Assembly: GCF_052056915.1 (NCBI RefSeq)
Contig: NZ_CP195119.1
Span: 310,001-374,000 of the forward strand
Source: MTP4 sp052056915
Lineage (GTDB): Archaea; Halobacteriota; Methanosarcinia; Methanosarcinales; Methanosarcinaceae
Direction: 5' to 3'
Length of the DNA: 64,000 bases
The translations under genes were made by a program, and so were the position numbers. Numbering within the stretch: position 1 is the first letter of the stretch; every line of letters begins with the position of its first letter. The notes beneath the pieces are model-generated. The model was not told where the DNA came from and made no database searches. It saw only the letters and a program-made list of their open reading frames with translations. Positions 24,138 through 32,944 of this stretch are shown here, in pieces.

Positions 24138-25243
24138 TAAAAGACCCTCCTTAGAAAACCAAGCATTGTGTCAAAATATTCCTGCCGATAGGGCCGCCTG
24201 AGACATTCAAGGGACATCCTTTCCCTGAGCCTTTCATCTTCGTCGGCAGGCACTTCCTGGAAACTGTGATCGGCTCCGGGGAGTATGGCAAGTTCGACAT
24301 CCACAGCGTTTCTTCCGCCGTTTCTCTCCCCATTTTTCCCGCCGTTCCCCCCAACAAATCTCCCATTATTCCCACCTCCGTTTTTCTCCCCATTTTTCTC
24401 ACAGTTCCTCCTGCCGTATTTCTCAAGCTCCTTTTTAACCATATATGCGTCCTCAACCGGAACATTCAGGTCGCAGGCCCCGTGGACAATAAGTGCGGGT
24501 TTTCTTATGTAACGAAACTGCTTCGAAGGCGCATATTCGGGATCAGAAAAGAGGGGGTCAAGGGGTATGGTCCATTCCCTTTCTCCATAACTTACCCTGT
24601 ACCTGTTTTTTCCTTCCAGCAGAGCTTTTTTCCTCAGGACCAGATTTGACCCGAGCGCCAGGCCGAAAAGGTCATTTTCCTCAACCCATTTCCGGTGCTC
24701 AGGGCTCCTCCCAGCATACTTAACAGGGCGCAGGTAGTTGAAAGCAATCATCTCCATGCAGTCCCTGTAAAGCCCCCCTGAAAGGATGAAGGCGCAAGGC
24801 CCGGGATCAGTTTTTTCGAGCAGGGTTTTTGCAAGGAGGCAGGTCGTATACACCCCAGCACTCTGCCCGTATATCACAACCCTGTTTTCGTCGATTATGT
24901 CCTGGGCGCAGAGCACATCCAGAGCCACACCGGAATCCTGTGCAAGGGACAGGGCATCGTTTTTATCCCCTTCACTTTCACGGACTCCTCTTTTATCCCA
25001 GGAAAAAGTTGCAAACCCGGCGCTGCAAAACTGCCTTGAAATTTCCAGGAAAAAATTCCTTTCAGGGAGCTTTCTCCCGTCAGGGTGCCCGAGCATGTTC
25101 CCGTCCCTGTCATGTTCCAGCGTGCCGTGGTTTAAGAGGACGGCGGGAACTTTGCCGGAAGATGGAAATGATTCGGGATCAGGGTAGCGTAAAACTCCTG
25201 TGAGCTTAACGTCGCTTTGAAAAACGATTATCTTTTCCTTCAT
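24137..25243 (-). CDS. Alpha/beta hydrolase inside the ABC importer operon
   Basis: Dienelactone-hydrolase/peptidase-S9-like alpha/beta hydrolase: VLLNHGTLEHDRDGN oxyanion region, nucleophile in YGQSAGVYTT, acid in GACDLNVPVEDA and His in PGADHSFQEV. There is no signal peptide, so it acts in the cytoplasm. Between acid and His there is a low-complexity Asn/Gly/Lys insert (RNCEKNGEKNGGGN and so on, nt about 24305-24425). I choose ATG 25243 with GGAGG nine bases upstream; the longer frame to 25384 would overlap the permease gene. Its place between permease and ATPase suggests it cleaves the imported chelate (inference, by analogy with siderophore esterases). Confidence 0.8.
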   Translation of the reverse strand: MKEKIIVFQSDVKLTGVLRYPDPESFPSSGKVPAVLLNHGTLEHDRDGNMLGHPDGRKLPERNFFLEISRQFCSAGFATFSWDKRGVRESEGDKNDALSLAQDSGVALDVLCAQDIIDENRVVIYGQSAGVYTTCLLAKTLLEKTDPGPCAFILSGGLYRDCMEMIAFNYLRPVKYAGRSPEHRKWVEENDLFGLALGSNLVLRKKALLEGKNRYRVSYGEREWTIPLDPLFSDPEYAPSKQFRYIRKPALIVHGACDLNVPVEDAYMVKKELEKYGRRNCEKNGEKNGGGNNGRFVGGNGGKNGERNGGRNAVDVELAILPGADHSFQEVPADEDERLRERMSLECLRRPYRQEYFDTMLGFLRRVF

Positions 25244-25307
25244 TTCCGAAATTCCTCCTTTTTCATACCCTTCTCCATCTCCAAGTTTCCCATTTTCCTG
25301 CTTATCC

Positions 25308-26375
25308 TCATCTCCAGAACTCCTCTTTTCTTGACATGAGGATATAGACAAACATGGGTACGCCCACAAAGGAAATGACGACACCCAGAGGGAGGACTAT
25401 AGGGGGAATCAGGCTCCTTCCAACGATGTCCGCCGCGATGACAAGTATGGAACCTGTGATGCAGGTGCCGGGCAAAAGAAACCTGTGGTCGCCCCCGATG
25501 AGGAAACGGGTAAGGTGCGGAGCCACAAGCCCTATGAAGCCGATTATCCCGGTAAAAGAAATGATTGCAGCCGTGAGCAGGGCAGAAAGCGAAAGCAGCA
25601 CGGTCCGGACGCGGGAGGCATTGATCCCCAGGCTTTTTGCCGTTTCGTCATTCACGAGCATCATGGCATTGAGGTCCCAGGAATATTTCATGAGGAGGGG
25701 AAAGGTGAGGAGCAAGACGGCTGCCATTGTTCCTATCGAGTTCCAGTCAGCCCCCGAAGTCGACCCGAAACTCCAGTGCACAATTGCCATAAGTTCCTCT
25801 TCCGAGGCAAAAAACTGGATCACTGCCGTAAGGGCACCGAAAAGGTAGGAGATGGCAATTCCCGCCAGTACAAGGGTCTCAGGGGAAGAGCCCCGAAGTT
25901 TTGCCAGGCCGAAGACCGCAAAGGCACAGAGCAAGGAAAAGAGAAAAGCGCTTCCGATTATGCACACCTGCCCTCCCCTGAGCAGCCCGGCTCCCAGAAA
26001 TATTGAAAGGGAAGCCCCAAAAGCAGCCGCTGAAGAAATGCCTATTGTAAAAGGGCTTACGAGAGGATTTCTCGTGATCCCCTGCATGACAGCTCCCGAC
26101 GCTGCAAGCCCGGCTCCGGCAACTACTCCCATCAGCAGGCGGGGAAGCCTGAGGTGCCAGACCACCCCGTAAGTAAAATCGCTGACCTCCGCAGAGAAAA
26201 ACCTGGAATACAGCGCCAGGAAGACATCTCCCATCCTCAGGTCTGCCGATCCTACGGTTACTGCAAAGGTCAGAAGTATTCCCAGGGCTGCAAAACTGCC
26301 AAGCAGGAAGCTAAGTTTCCTCGCGACATACTCAGAATATTCATTTTTCATGCATGTGCTGCTATTTGCGGACAT
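25308..26375 (-). CDS. ABC transporter permease, FecCD/BtuC family
   Basis: Polytopic permease of about 355 residues with eight to ten membrane helices. The family signatures are LRLPRLLMGVVAGAGLAASGAVMQGITRNPL and FIGLVAPHLTRFLIGGDHR. I choose ATG 26375 (MSANSSTC), seven to eight bases after GGAGGGG. It works with the binding protein upstream and the ATPase downstream; only one permease gene is present, so it should form a homodimer. Confidence 0.92.
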   Translation of the reverse strand: MSANSSTCMKNEYSEYVARKLSFLLGSFAALGILLTFAVTVGSADLRMGDVFLALYSRFFSAEVSDFTYGVVWHLRLPRLLMGVVAGAGLAASGAVMQGITRNPLVSPFTIGISSAAAFGASLSIFLGAGLLRGGQVCIIGSAFLFSLLCAFAVFGLAKLRGSSPETLVLAGIAISYLFGALTAVIQFFASEEELMAIVHWSFGSTSGADWNSIGTMAAVLLLTFPLLMKYSWDLNAMMLVNDETAKSLGINASRVRTVLLSLSALLTAAIISFTGIIGFIGLVAPHLTRFLIGGDHRFLLPGTCITGSILVIAADIVGRSLIPPIVLPLGVVISFVGVPMFVYILMSRKEEFWR

Positions 26376-26474
26376 GGCTAGCCCCTCCGAAAATTCAATT
26401 TGCAAATTTTTTCTAGTGTTTTAATCAGTTCACTCAGTTCAGCCGATTCACCAAGTTCACTCAGTTCATCCGGT

Positions 26475-27563
26475 TCACTCAGGCCCGGGATAGAAATAGG
26501 TACCTTCGGGCTCCATTCCCTGGTACTCTTCCAGATACTGTCTGATTATCAGGTCCGGGTCATAGTCTTCGAATTTTTCCGGATACAGGGCTTTTGCAAG
26601 GAACATGGGCCCGAATTTCTTCCTTGCCCCGGCTGAGATGTCCCAGCTGATTACGTATACGTCGCTGTTAACTACGGCGTTTGTGCCTGCAAGTTCGGGC
26701 CTGCCTGAAAGCTCTTCGCGGACAACTTCAAATCCCGCACTACCGTTTGCAAAGTAACCCTCTGAAGTCCCCTTGATTATAATATCGGGGTTCCTGCCCG
26801 CCACCTCTTCGGGATCGACTTCAAAAGCGTAAGCCGAAAGTTCCGGGAAAAGGTCTATCCCTCCGGCAGCCCGGACCATGCCCGGGATCCCGCAGCCGTA
26901 ATCAGAGCCTCCGTAGGTCTGGTAGGTCTCGAGGCCTTCAAAATAGACTTTCTTCTTCTCCCCGTCGGGTATGTCCCCCGTTCTTTCCTTGACCAGAGCC
27001 CATTCGTCGGTGAAAAAGCTTATGTACTCGTCAGTCGCTTCCTCGGCGTCCAGCATAAACCCGAGGGTCCGGACTTCCCGTTCCCAGTCATCAACCCTGT
27101 AGAAATCCAGCCCGACAACTGCAATTCCGAAAGGTGCCAGCTTCTCTTGTACCTCATCGGGGAGAGGGGGGTAACTTGAAAGCATGATTACAACATCAGG
27201 GTTAAGCTCCGCGATTTTTTCGTAATCCGGCTCGTCCCAGCTTCCCACCACAGGAACGTCTTCAAGTTCGGGGAAAAAGCCGCTGTCAACTTTCTTCCTG
27301 GTCTCGGTGTCGATTCCTACAATCCTGTCCGCCGCACCCAGAGAGCGCAGTTCTTCGGCAGGATTATCCCAGAGGATTACAATTCTTTCAACCGGCTGCC
27401 GAACTTCTACATATCTTCCTGCAGAATCCTGAACAGTAATGAGCTTTCCGTCAGCATCTGTACCCGAGTCTGCCGGAGCACTTTGCGACACGCATCCGCT
27501 AAAAGCAAGATTCAGCGTAAGAAGGCTAAGAGCTATTAAAGCAATAGATGATCTGCAATTCAT
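26475..27563 (-). CDS. Metal-chelate ABC transporter substrate-binding lipoprotein (FecB/BtuF-like)
   Basis: Lipoprotein with signal MNCRSSIALIALSLLTLNLA and lipobox AFSGC (Cys24). The periplasmic-binding-protein type III fold shows VERIVILWDNPAEELRSLGAADRIVG and YEKIAELNPDVVIML in the first lobe and NPDIIIKGTSEG in the second. The late ISWDISAGARKKFGP is typical of the family. Start ATG 27563 has GGAG about ten bases upstream; longer frames lack this. First gene of the operon. Possible cargo: iron or cobalt chelate, corrinoid or oxyanion; sequence does not decide. TTCACTCAGTTCA-like words repeat in the spacer after its stop (26420-26482). Confidence 0.9.
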   Translation of the reverse strand: MNCRSSIALIALSLLTLNLAFSGCVSQSAPADSGTDADGKLITVQDSAGRYVEVRQPVERIVILWDNPAEELRSLGAADRIVGIDTETRKKVDSGFFPELEDVPVVGSWDEPDYEKIAELNPDVVIMLSSYPPLPDEVQEKLAPFGIAVVGLDFYRVDDWEREVRTLGFMLDAEEATDEYISFFTDEWALVKERTGDIPDGEKKKVYFEGLETYQTYGGSDYGCGIPGMVRAAGGIDLFPELSAYAFEVDPEEVAGRNPDIIIKGTSEGYFANGSAGFEVVREELSGRPELAGTNAVVNSDVYVISWDISAGARKKFGPMFLAKALYPEKFEDYDPDLIIRQYLEEYQGMEPEGTYFYPGPE

Positions 27564-27910
27564 GAAAAAACTTCTCCACATTGTTTGGTGCATAGTAATA
27601 CCCAAGTAAATAAAAAAATTACTATTTAACACAAATAAATAGGAATTATTAATAAAATCTAAATACCTTAATTTTTTTCAGAAATAAAATGTATAAAAGA
27701 GCCTGGAATTCATAACCTAAATCGACGTATTCATAACCCGAATCGCCAGCTCAGAATAATTGAAAAAAATAAAGCCGGGTAATTCCGGAACTAACCTTAC
27801 CTTTTTTATTTCCAGATCAGAAACCCTATTCAGAAACCCTGTTTCCAAAAACATATGACTCCTGCACCCCAGTTTTCAAAGAAGAATGATCGAAAAAAAG
27901 GGGGACATGT
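27564..27910. other. Divergent promoter region between ABC operon and SDR 2
   Basis: About 350 bp of A+T-rich sequence without a gene. It must hold the promoters of the ABC operon (leftward) and of SDR 2 (rightward). The words CGACGTATTCATAACC and CGAATCGCC lie at 27723-27750, and AAACCCTATTCAGAAACCCTG repeats near 27820-27842. No clear metal-regulator operator was recognised. Confidence 0.5.
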
Positions 27911-28627
27911 ATGCGCCTTGAAGGTCAGACAGCAATCGTTACGGGGGGAGGCAGAGGTATTGGGAGAGCCATCTGCCTGGCGCTTGCAAGAGAAGGAGCA
28001 AATGTTGTAATTGCGGCAAGGACCTGGAGGGAAATTCAGGAAACGGAAAGGCTGGTCGAAAGAGTCGGGAGTTCGAGCAGGGCTCTTGCAATAAGGACCG
28101 ATGTGCGGGATGAAGCCGGTGTCCAACATCTTATCGAAAAGGCTATAGAAGGTTTTGGAAGGCTGGACATTCTTGTGAACAATGCGGGAGTTGCTTACAG
28201 GAAGTTTCTTGCGGATACTTCTCCCGAAGAATACGACAAGATAATGGATACGAACGTGAAGGGTATATTTCTCTGCACCAAATACGCACTTCCCCACCTG
28301 CTGAAAAGGGGGAACGGCAGGATCATAAACATTGCTTCAGTGGAAGGAAAACACGGGGTTCCGAAGCTCTCCGTGTACGGAGCCTCAAAATTCGCAGTCA
28401 TCGGGCTCACCGAAGCCCTGGCTTATGAAGTAGGGGGAGGGCTGCAGGTATATGCGGTCTGCCCGGCCGGGGTGGATACGGAGATGTACAGCTCCATGTT
28501 CATGGTCGAGCCGGCACTTAAACCGAACAATGTGGCGAAACAGGTCACTGAACTCTGCCTGCCTGGAACAGGAATTCCATCGGGGTCTACTATAGAGGTC
28601 TGCAAGAGTCCTGTCCGGCTGGTCTAA
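27911..28627 (+). CDS. Short-chain dehydrogenase/reductase 2
   Basis: Classical SDR of 238 residues: TGGGRGIGRA cofactor loop, NNAG, and catalytic residues in NIASVEGKHG and VYGASKFAV. It is a paralogue of the enzyme at 22566-23279 (very similar through TNVKG-FLCTK and VDTEMYSSMF), lying 4.6 kb away in the same orientation on the other side of the ABC operon. The ATG at 27911 follows GGGGGAC. The end of the gene and the next 60 bp are made of degenerate repeats (GGCTGGTCTAAG, GGCTTGTCTAAGG, GGCTGACCTGAGG). Confidence 0.88.
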   Translation: MRLEGQTAIVTGGGRGIGRAICLALAREGANVVIAARTWREIQETERLVERVGSSSRALAIRTDVRDEAGVQHLIEKAIEGFGRLDILVNNAGVAYRKFLADTSPEEYDKIMDTNVKGIFLCTKYALPHLLKRGNGRIINIASVEGKHGVPKLSVYGASKFAVIGLTEALAYEVGGGLQVYAVCPAGVDTEMYSSMFMVEPALKPNNVAKQVTELCLPGTGIPSGSTIEVCKSPVRLV

Positions 28628-28904
28628 GTAAGCTGGCCTGATGAAGTTCGGCTTGTCTAAGGAAGTCAGGCTGACCTGAGGAGGCAGGGCTGCCCAGAAC
28701 CTGCTTCGAAACTGAACCGGGATTTAAAGGAAATGTCGGGGATAAAACACCGGGGATAGGGCAACAAATAGTTGGGAGAGCCTTTATCCTTGTCAATGAC
28801 GGGATAGCCATAGGCTTCACAATACGAGCGGTAATCTGGTTCTGTAAAAACAGGGAAGCAACAGGGAAGCCGGAAAAAAGTAGTTGTTGCCGTTCCCTTA
28901 GCAA

Positions 28905-28935
28905 TTTTTCGTAATCGAAGGCTTTTACGTCCTTT
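28905..28935 (-). pseudogene. Remnant of an ATP-grasp gene C-terminus
   Basis: The minus strand encodes LKDVKAFDYEKLL, matching NIKDVKAFDYEKLL of the ATP-grasp protein at 19679-20845, with 26 identical bases (20663-20688). Nothing else of that protein is recognisable around it. Confidence 0.5.
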
Positions 28936-29437
28936 AAAGGCAGAGAAAGGAATTGAGAAGAAATCAGAAGAAAGAGGGGTGGACCGTCGTGCTTGAAACC
29001 CCTGCTCATCTCCGGGCAATCTCCCAGATATATGAAAACTGGCATGACGTTCAGGATAAGGAAGCGTTGGGCCTGCCTGGGATGAAAGAGCGGGAATAAA
29101 GGGGCGAAAAAAAGGTGTAGTGAGAAGCGAGAAAAAACGTAAACTCATCTTATAAAAACTTTTCTATATTACACCGGGCTAAACTCTCGGTTACTTTTTG
29201 AGATAATTAAAGAATAAAAACAAAATATGTGATGAATTTTTGTGAATATGGTCCAAATGAGGTGTGGGAGACCAGATGTAAAATATATACAAAAGCTGGA
29301 AGTATATAAAAAATATAGGGCATATAGACATATGATGAGTATTAGGAGATGATACCCATACGAAAAGTATAAAATATAATGAAATCTCAGAAAACCCATA
29401 AAAGATCCTATATATATGAAAAATCTCTACCGCTATA

Positions 29438-29450
29438 ATATTTATAAGGC
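29438..29450 (+). promoter_or_regulatory. TATA-like element upstream of pit
   Basis: AATATTTATAAGG lies about 100 bp before the start codon at 29552; another run CCTATATATATG lies at 29408-29419. Either could be the promoter of the pit-phoU-like pair. Confidence 0.4.
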
Positions 29451-29551
29451 CAATTGAAAAAATTGAAGCAATTCACCAAGTCTACAAAGATTCAGTGTTC
29501 CTGATCATCATGAAATCCTGGAAAACATAAAGTTCTGGAGAAAAGAAAAAA

Positions 29552-30580
29552 ATGGACTTACTTGTCATTGCACTCATCCTCGCCGGCCTGTACATGGCCT
29601 GGAACATAGGGGCAAATGACCTTGCCAACGCTATGGGGACCTCGGTCGGGACCGGCGCGTTATCAATAAAGCAGGTTATTATTATTGCCGCAGTCTTCGA
29701 GTTCTTAGGGGCGGTCTTTTTCGGAAAAAGAGTAACTTCAACGATTGCCAAAGGAATCGTTCCCATCGATATGATCAGCGGGGTTCACCCGAACATCGTG
29801 GTGCTCGGGATGCTTGCCGCAATCCTCGCGGCGGGCTTCTGGATTACCCTTGCAACTTTCTATAACCTTCCTGTTTCTACCAGCCACTCTATTGTCGGCT
29901 CCGTACTTGGCTTCGGACTCATTGCCGCTTTCAACGGCACAATCGCTTTTTCGGACATACACTGGCTCGTTCTTGTCAAAATCGTTGCCAGCTGGTTCGT
30001 ATCTCCAATTCTTGGAGCGATTCTTGCTTACCTGACTTTTTCTCTGGTCCGCAGCTTGTTCCTCCACAGAGCAGCAGACCTCCCTCTCGTTGAGAAAAAA
30101 TTCATATCCTTACAGGTCGTAACTGCATGCTACATTGCATTTGCGCACGGGTCCAACGACGTGGCAAACGCCGTCGGTCCTCTCACAGCCGGGCTTAAGG
30201 TACTTGGGATGGCAGGAAATGAGGTCCCTATCTGGGTGCTTATCCTTGGTGGTGTCGGGATGGTAGTCGGGCTTGCCACATGGGGCTACAAGGTCATCGA
30301 AACCATCGGGTCAAAAATTACGGAACTCACGCCGACCCGCGGTTTTTCCGCACAGTTTGCGACCGCCACAGTGGTCCTGCTCCACAGTTACAGTTCCCTT
30401 CCCATCTCCACTACCCACACCCTCGTGGGCTCCGTCATAGGAGTCGGACTGGCAGGCGGGATTGCAGCCGTAGACCTGGGCGTTATCTGGAAGATAATTT
30501 CTTCCTGGGTAGCAACCGTCCCCATAGCAGCACTTACATCAGCGCTGATCTATGTGGGGCTTGAGGTGATCTGGTTATGA
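29552..30580 (+). CDS. pit: Pit-family inorganic phosphate transporter
   Basis: Low-affinity phosphate (metal-phosphate):cation symporter of the PiT family. The 342-residue membrane protein has the two inverted signature repeats GANDLANAMGTSVG (about residues 20-33) and HGSNDVANAVGPLTAG (about 199-214), and around ten hydrophobic helices. The ATG at 29552 is preceded by GGAGAAAAG. It overlaps the next gene by four bases (ATGA), which encodes its usual PhoU-like partner. Confidence 0.95.
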   Translation: MDLLVIALILAGLYMAWNIGANDLANAMGTSVGTGALSIKQVIIIAAVFEFLGAVFFGKRVTSTIAKGIVPIDMISGVHPNIVVLGMLAAILAAGFWITLATFYNLPVSTSHSIVGSVLGFGLIAAFNGTIAFSDIHWLVLVKIVASWFVSPILGAILAYLTFSLVRSLFLHRAADLPLVEKKFISLQVVTACYIAFAHGSNDVANAVGPLTAGLKVLGMAGNEVPIWVLILGGVGMVVGLATWGYKVIETIGSKITELTPTRGFSAQFATATVVLLHSYSSLPISTTHTLVGSVIGVGLAGGIAAVDLGVIWKIISSWVATVPIAALTSALIYVGLEVIWL

Positions 30581-31266
30581 AAGATTACATTCGTTCGGTC
30601 CTCGACGTGGTCGTAGATTCTCCCTTCGTCCCCCTTGAAATACACGCCAAAAAAGGAGTTCTTGCAGTAGAGAAGCTGGCTGAAGCCATGGATGCCTACT
30701 GTGCCGGGGATACAAAACGCCTGGAAGAGCTAACCGCCGAAATTGACAAACTGGAACATGAAGCCGATATTATAAAACAAAAAATCCGGGCAAGTATCCC
30801 GTCCTCGGTGAAGCTTCCGGTTGACAAAAAAGACCTCCTGTCCTTCTTAAAACAGCAGGATTCCATTGCCGACTACGCCCAGACTTCAGCTTACTGGATG
30901 ACCCTGAGACCCTGCAAAAACCTTCCTGATGAAGTAAAAGAGGGTTTTTTAGAACTGACAGCAGGCGCACTTAAAACTGCTGAGCTGTATAACGATGTCA
31001 TCGATGAGCTGTACAAGCTGCTTGCCACCTCTTTCAGCAAGGAAGAGGTCAAGGAAACTCTGACCATTGTCCCGGAAGTAGAGAAACTTGAACATGAAGT
31101 GGATGTGCTGGAAACCGCCCTTTTAAAGAAGATATTCGAAAACGAAGATGCCATAGGAGGCCCGGGCGTCTGCCACCTTATAGGCCTCGTCGGAAGGATC
31201 GGCACAATTGCTGATAAGTCCGCCAACTCCGCCGACCGCCTGAGGACAATGATCCTCAAAAGATGA
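30577..31266 (+). CDS. PhoU-like (DUF47 / TIGR00153) phosphate transport accessory protein
   Basis: All-helical protein of 229 residues, with ELTAEIDKLEHEADIIKQKIR and a second half VEKLEHEVDVLETALLKKIF, the duplicated PhoU-like three-helix arrangement with E-x-x-x-D metal-binding motifs. DUF47 proteins are almost always coupled to Pit transporters and are thought to regulate them. The start ATG overlaps the pit stop. A hairpin terminator follows six bases after the stop. Confidence 0.93.
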   Translation: MKDYIRSVLDVVVDSPFVPLEIHAKKGVLAVEKLAEAMDAYCAGDTKRLEELTAEIDKLEHEADIIKQKIRASIPSSVKLPVDKKDLLSFLKQQDSIADYAQTSAYWMTLRPCKNLPDEVKEGFLELTAGALKTAELYNDVIDELYKLLATSFSKEEVKETLTIVPEVEKLEHEVDVLETALLKKIFENEDAIGGPGVCHLIGLVGRIGTIADKSANSADRLRTMILKR

Positions 31267-31271
31267 AAAAC

Positions 31272-31303
31272 TGAGGCATCCAGGCCTCAAATTACTTTTT
31301 TTG
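31272..31303 (+). terminator. Hairpin and T-run after the phosphate transport operon
   Basis: TGAGGC (31272-31277) pairs with GCCTCA (31284-31289), followed by a T-rich stretch ending in seven Ts. Confidence 0.6.
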
Positions 31304-31375
31304 TATTCTCCGCAAATCATTCTGTGCCTTTATCCTCAGCCGGTTTTCGCGACCATGCAAAGATTATAAGCTTAA

Positions 31376-32302
31376 TTAACAGGGTTCCATTTTTTCGGTA
31401 GAATCGGGCTGTAACCCATCAAGCTCCGAGGAATCCCTGAAACTGACGATTAAGGATGCTATAAGGACCAGAAGACATCCGAAAAGTGTTGTTGAGGATA
31501 AGGAAATTCCCAGAACCACCACATCGAAAAAGACCCCTGCAACCGGTTCGATCAGGGCAAGCAGGCTCCCTGTCTGAGATTCCAGGTTAGCGAAGCCGAT
31601 GGTGGTAAGGATCCCTCCAAGCCCTACGGAAGCCATCCCGAACGACATAAGGGCTGGCATATTTTCCGCAATCAGGGGCAGAGGGGACTCAAAAGCAAAA
31701 GGTACCATAAAAAGGCAGCTGATTGCGGTCCCCCAGAAGGCGATAGGAAACTCGGAGTATTCGCTTTTCAGGATCCTAACGTTCATAATGATGGCTGCAA
31801 GGATCATCCCCGCAAAAAGCCCTGAAGCAATCCCGATAAAGTGGCTACCGGAAAGCTCAAACTCCGAAAACCCGCCTTCAGGCCTGATCACCAGGAAAAC
31901 TCCCGTAATTGCCACTAAGAGGGCAGCTATGCTTTCCTTTCCGATTTTTTCTTTCAGCAGAAAAGGAGACGCCAGCATAACGTAAATGGGAGCCGTGTAT
32001 TCGAGTAAGATGGCTATTGAGACGCAGGTCTCTCTCACACAGATAAAATAGAAAAACATGTTCACAACGACAAAAATACCCTGCATAAGTAGAGATATTT
32101 TCTTTTTTCCGGGTTTAAGTTCCCGGACCCTGCCAGTCCCCAGGACGAAGAGCATGATAAGGAGCAGACCGAAGAATAACCTGTAAAATATAATGGAAGT
32201 TATGGGCATGTCCCGGATGTGTACCAGGAAAAGCCCGGTCATCCCGTAGAAGGTGCAGCCGAGCAGCACCGCTAGGTGAGGTCCTTTTTTCGAAAGAAGC
32301 AT
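31376..32302 (-). CDS. EamA/DMT family permease 1
   Basis: Ten-helix drug/metabolite transporter of 308 residues with two EamA repeats: GCTFYGMTGLFLVHIRDMP to LLVAITGVFLVI, and SHFIGIASGLFAGM to FGCLLVLIASLIVSF. The glutamate motif before helix 4 is in LLEYTAPIYVMLASPFLLKEKI, and the equivalent ALIEPVAGVFFDVVVLG lies in the second half. Substrate unknown. A charged tail follows the last helix. Start ATG 32302; no clear ribosome site. Confidence 0.9.
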   Translation of the reverse strand: MLLSKKGPHLAVLLGCTFYGMTGLFLVHIRDMPITSIIFYRLFFGLLLIMLFVLGTGRVRELKPGKKKISLLMQGIFVVVNMFFYFICVRETCVSIAILLEYTAPIYVMLASPFLLKEKIGKESIAALLVAITGVFLVIRPEGGFSEFELSGSHFIGIASGLFAGMILAAIIMNVRILKSEYSEFPIAFWGTAISCLFMVPFAFESPLPLIAENMPALMSFGMASVGLGGILTTIGFANLESQTGSLLALIEPVAGVFFDVVVLGISLSSTTLFGCLLVLIASLIVSFRDSSELDGLQPDSTEKMEPC

Positions 32303-32404
32303 ATGGCAGGTAAAAAGGATTTATGCTTAAAAATATGCCGGAACACTTCCAGAAATGTTTTATAAAAAGGACCCGATTTCCGGGTGTTACCTCACTCCTC
32401 ACTT

Positions 32405-32467
32405 GATATTGTTTTCGGTAATTCAGATATTGTTTTCGGTAATTCAGATATTGTTTTCAGTAGTTCA
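32405..32467. repeat. Three 21-bp tandem repeats
   Basis: Unit GATATTGTTTTCGGTAATTC plus A; copies 1 and 2 are identical and copy 3 has two changes. Confidence 0.9.
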
Positions 32468-32557
32468 GGAACTGGTAGGTCCGAGAAAACCTTAATTTGA
32501 CACCTCTCTCACCTGACCCTGTAAACCGTTTTTTCCAGCGAAGAGATTCGAAATCCT

Positions 32558-32576
32558 CCGCCAGCTTGCCTGGCGG
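32558..32576. repeat. Dispersed hairpin CCGCC-GGCGG, copy 2
   Basis: CCGCCAGCTTGCCTGGCGG, one base different from 20890-20908, with the same downstream CTCACAAAA. Confidence 0.7.
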
Positions 32577-32700
32577 CCCTCACAAAAGATATGAAAAAGA
32601 AATAGAGATATAAAAACTAATTATCTTTTAGTTGTGTTTTAAATTCTCGGTTTTGTTTTTTCTTCTTTTTATCCTTTCTAGCTTTTATTTTGTAAAGGCG

Positions 32701-32765
32701 GGGCTCCTTCGTCGCCCGTGGACAAGAACGACGTGATATGGCTATTTCCGGTTGTATGGGGACAT
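32701..32765 (+). repeat. Hairpin plus conserved 45-bp block, copy 1
   Basis: A GGGC...GCCC hairpin with a CTTCG loop is followed by ACAAGAACGACGTGATATGG and GGTTGTATGGGGAC. The copy at 40901-40965 has a different hairpin stem (compensating change) but the same downstream block. This looks like the end of a dispersed mobile element. Confidence 0.6.
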
Positions 32766-32944
32766 AATTCAAAATATTTTCCGGTTGTACGGAGTCTTAG
32801 TCCAGAATTTAGAGCCAGAAGCTGCCCTTATTGGACTTAATAACATCAATCGAATAATAAAGGAGAATAATGCAGGACTATCGATTTCCATGAAGGCGTT
32901 TCATTTATTTCTGTGGAGGTATTTTAATTGAAAAGGTGTTTTAA

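Larger units (their letters stand above)
28628..29551. other. Spacer of about 920 bp with gene debris and a promoter region
   Basis: No intact gene. It holds degenerate repeats after SDR 2 (28610-28690), a short ATP-grasp remnant on the minus strand (28905-28935), a short plus-strand open stretch at about 28939-29098 (WTVVLETPAHLRAI, QIYENWHDVQDKEA) of unknown origin, then very A+T-rich sequence. TATA-like runs at 29408-29419 and 29438-29450 precede the phosphate transporter gene. Confidence 0.55.
32303..32944. other. Spacer of about 640 bp rich in repeats
   Basis: No gene seen. It contains three 21-bp tandem repeats (32405-32467), one CCGCC-GGCGG hairpin (32558-32576), and a hairpin-plus-conserved-block element (32701-32765) that recurs at 40901-40965. 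GGAGG at 32915 lies before a disturbed start region of the next gene. Confidence 0.6.

Noticed and set aside
29169..29399. 76-residue hydrophobic open frame
   Set aside because: It is A+T-rich spacer with biased Phe/Ile/Tyr content and no ribosome site; it contains the pit promoter region on the other strand.
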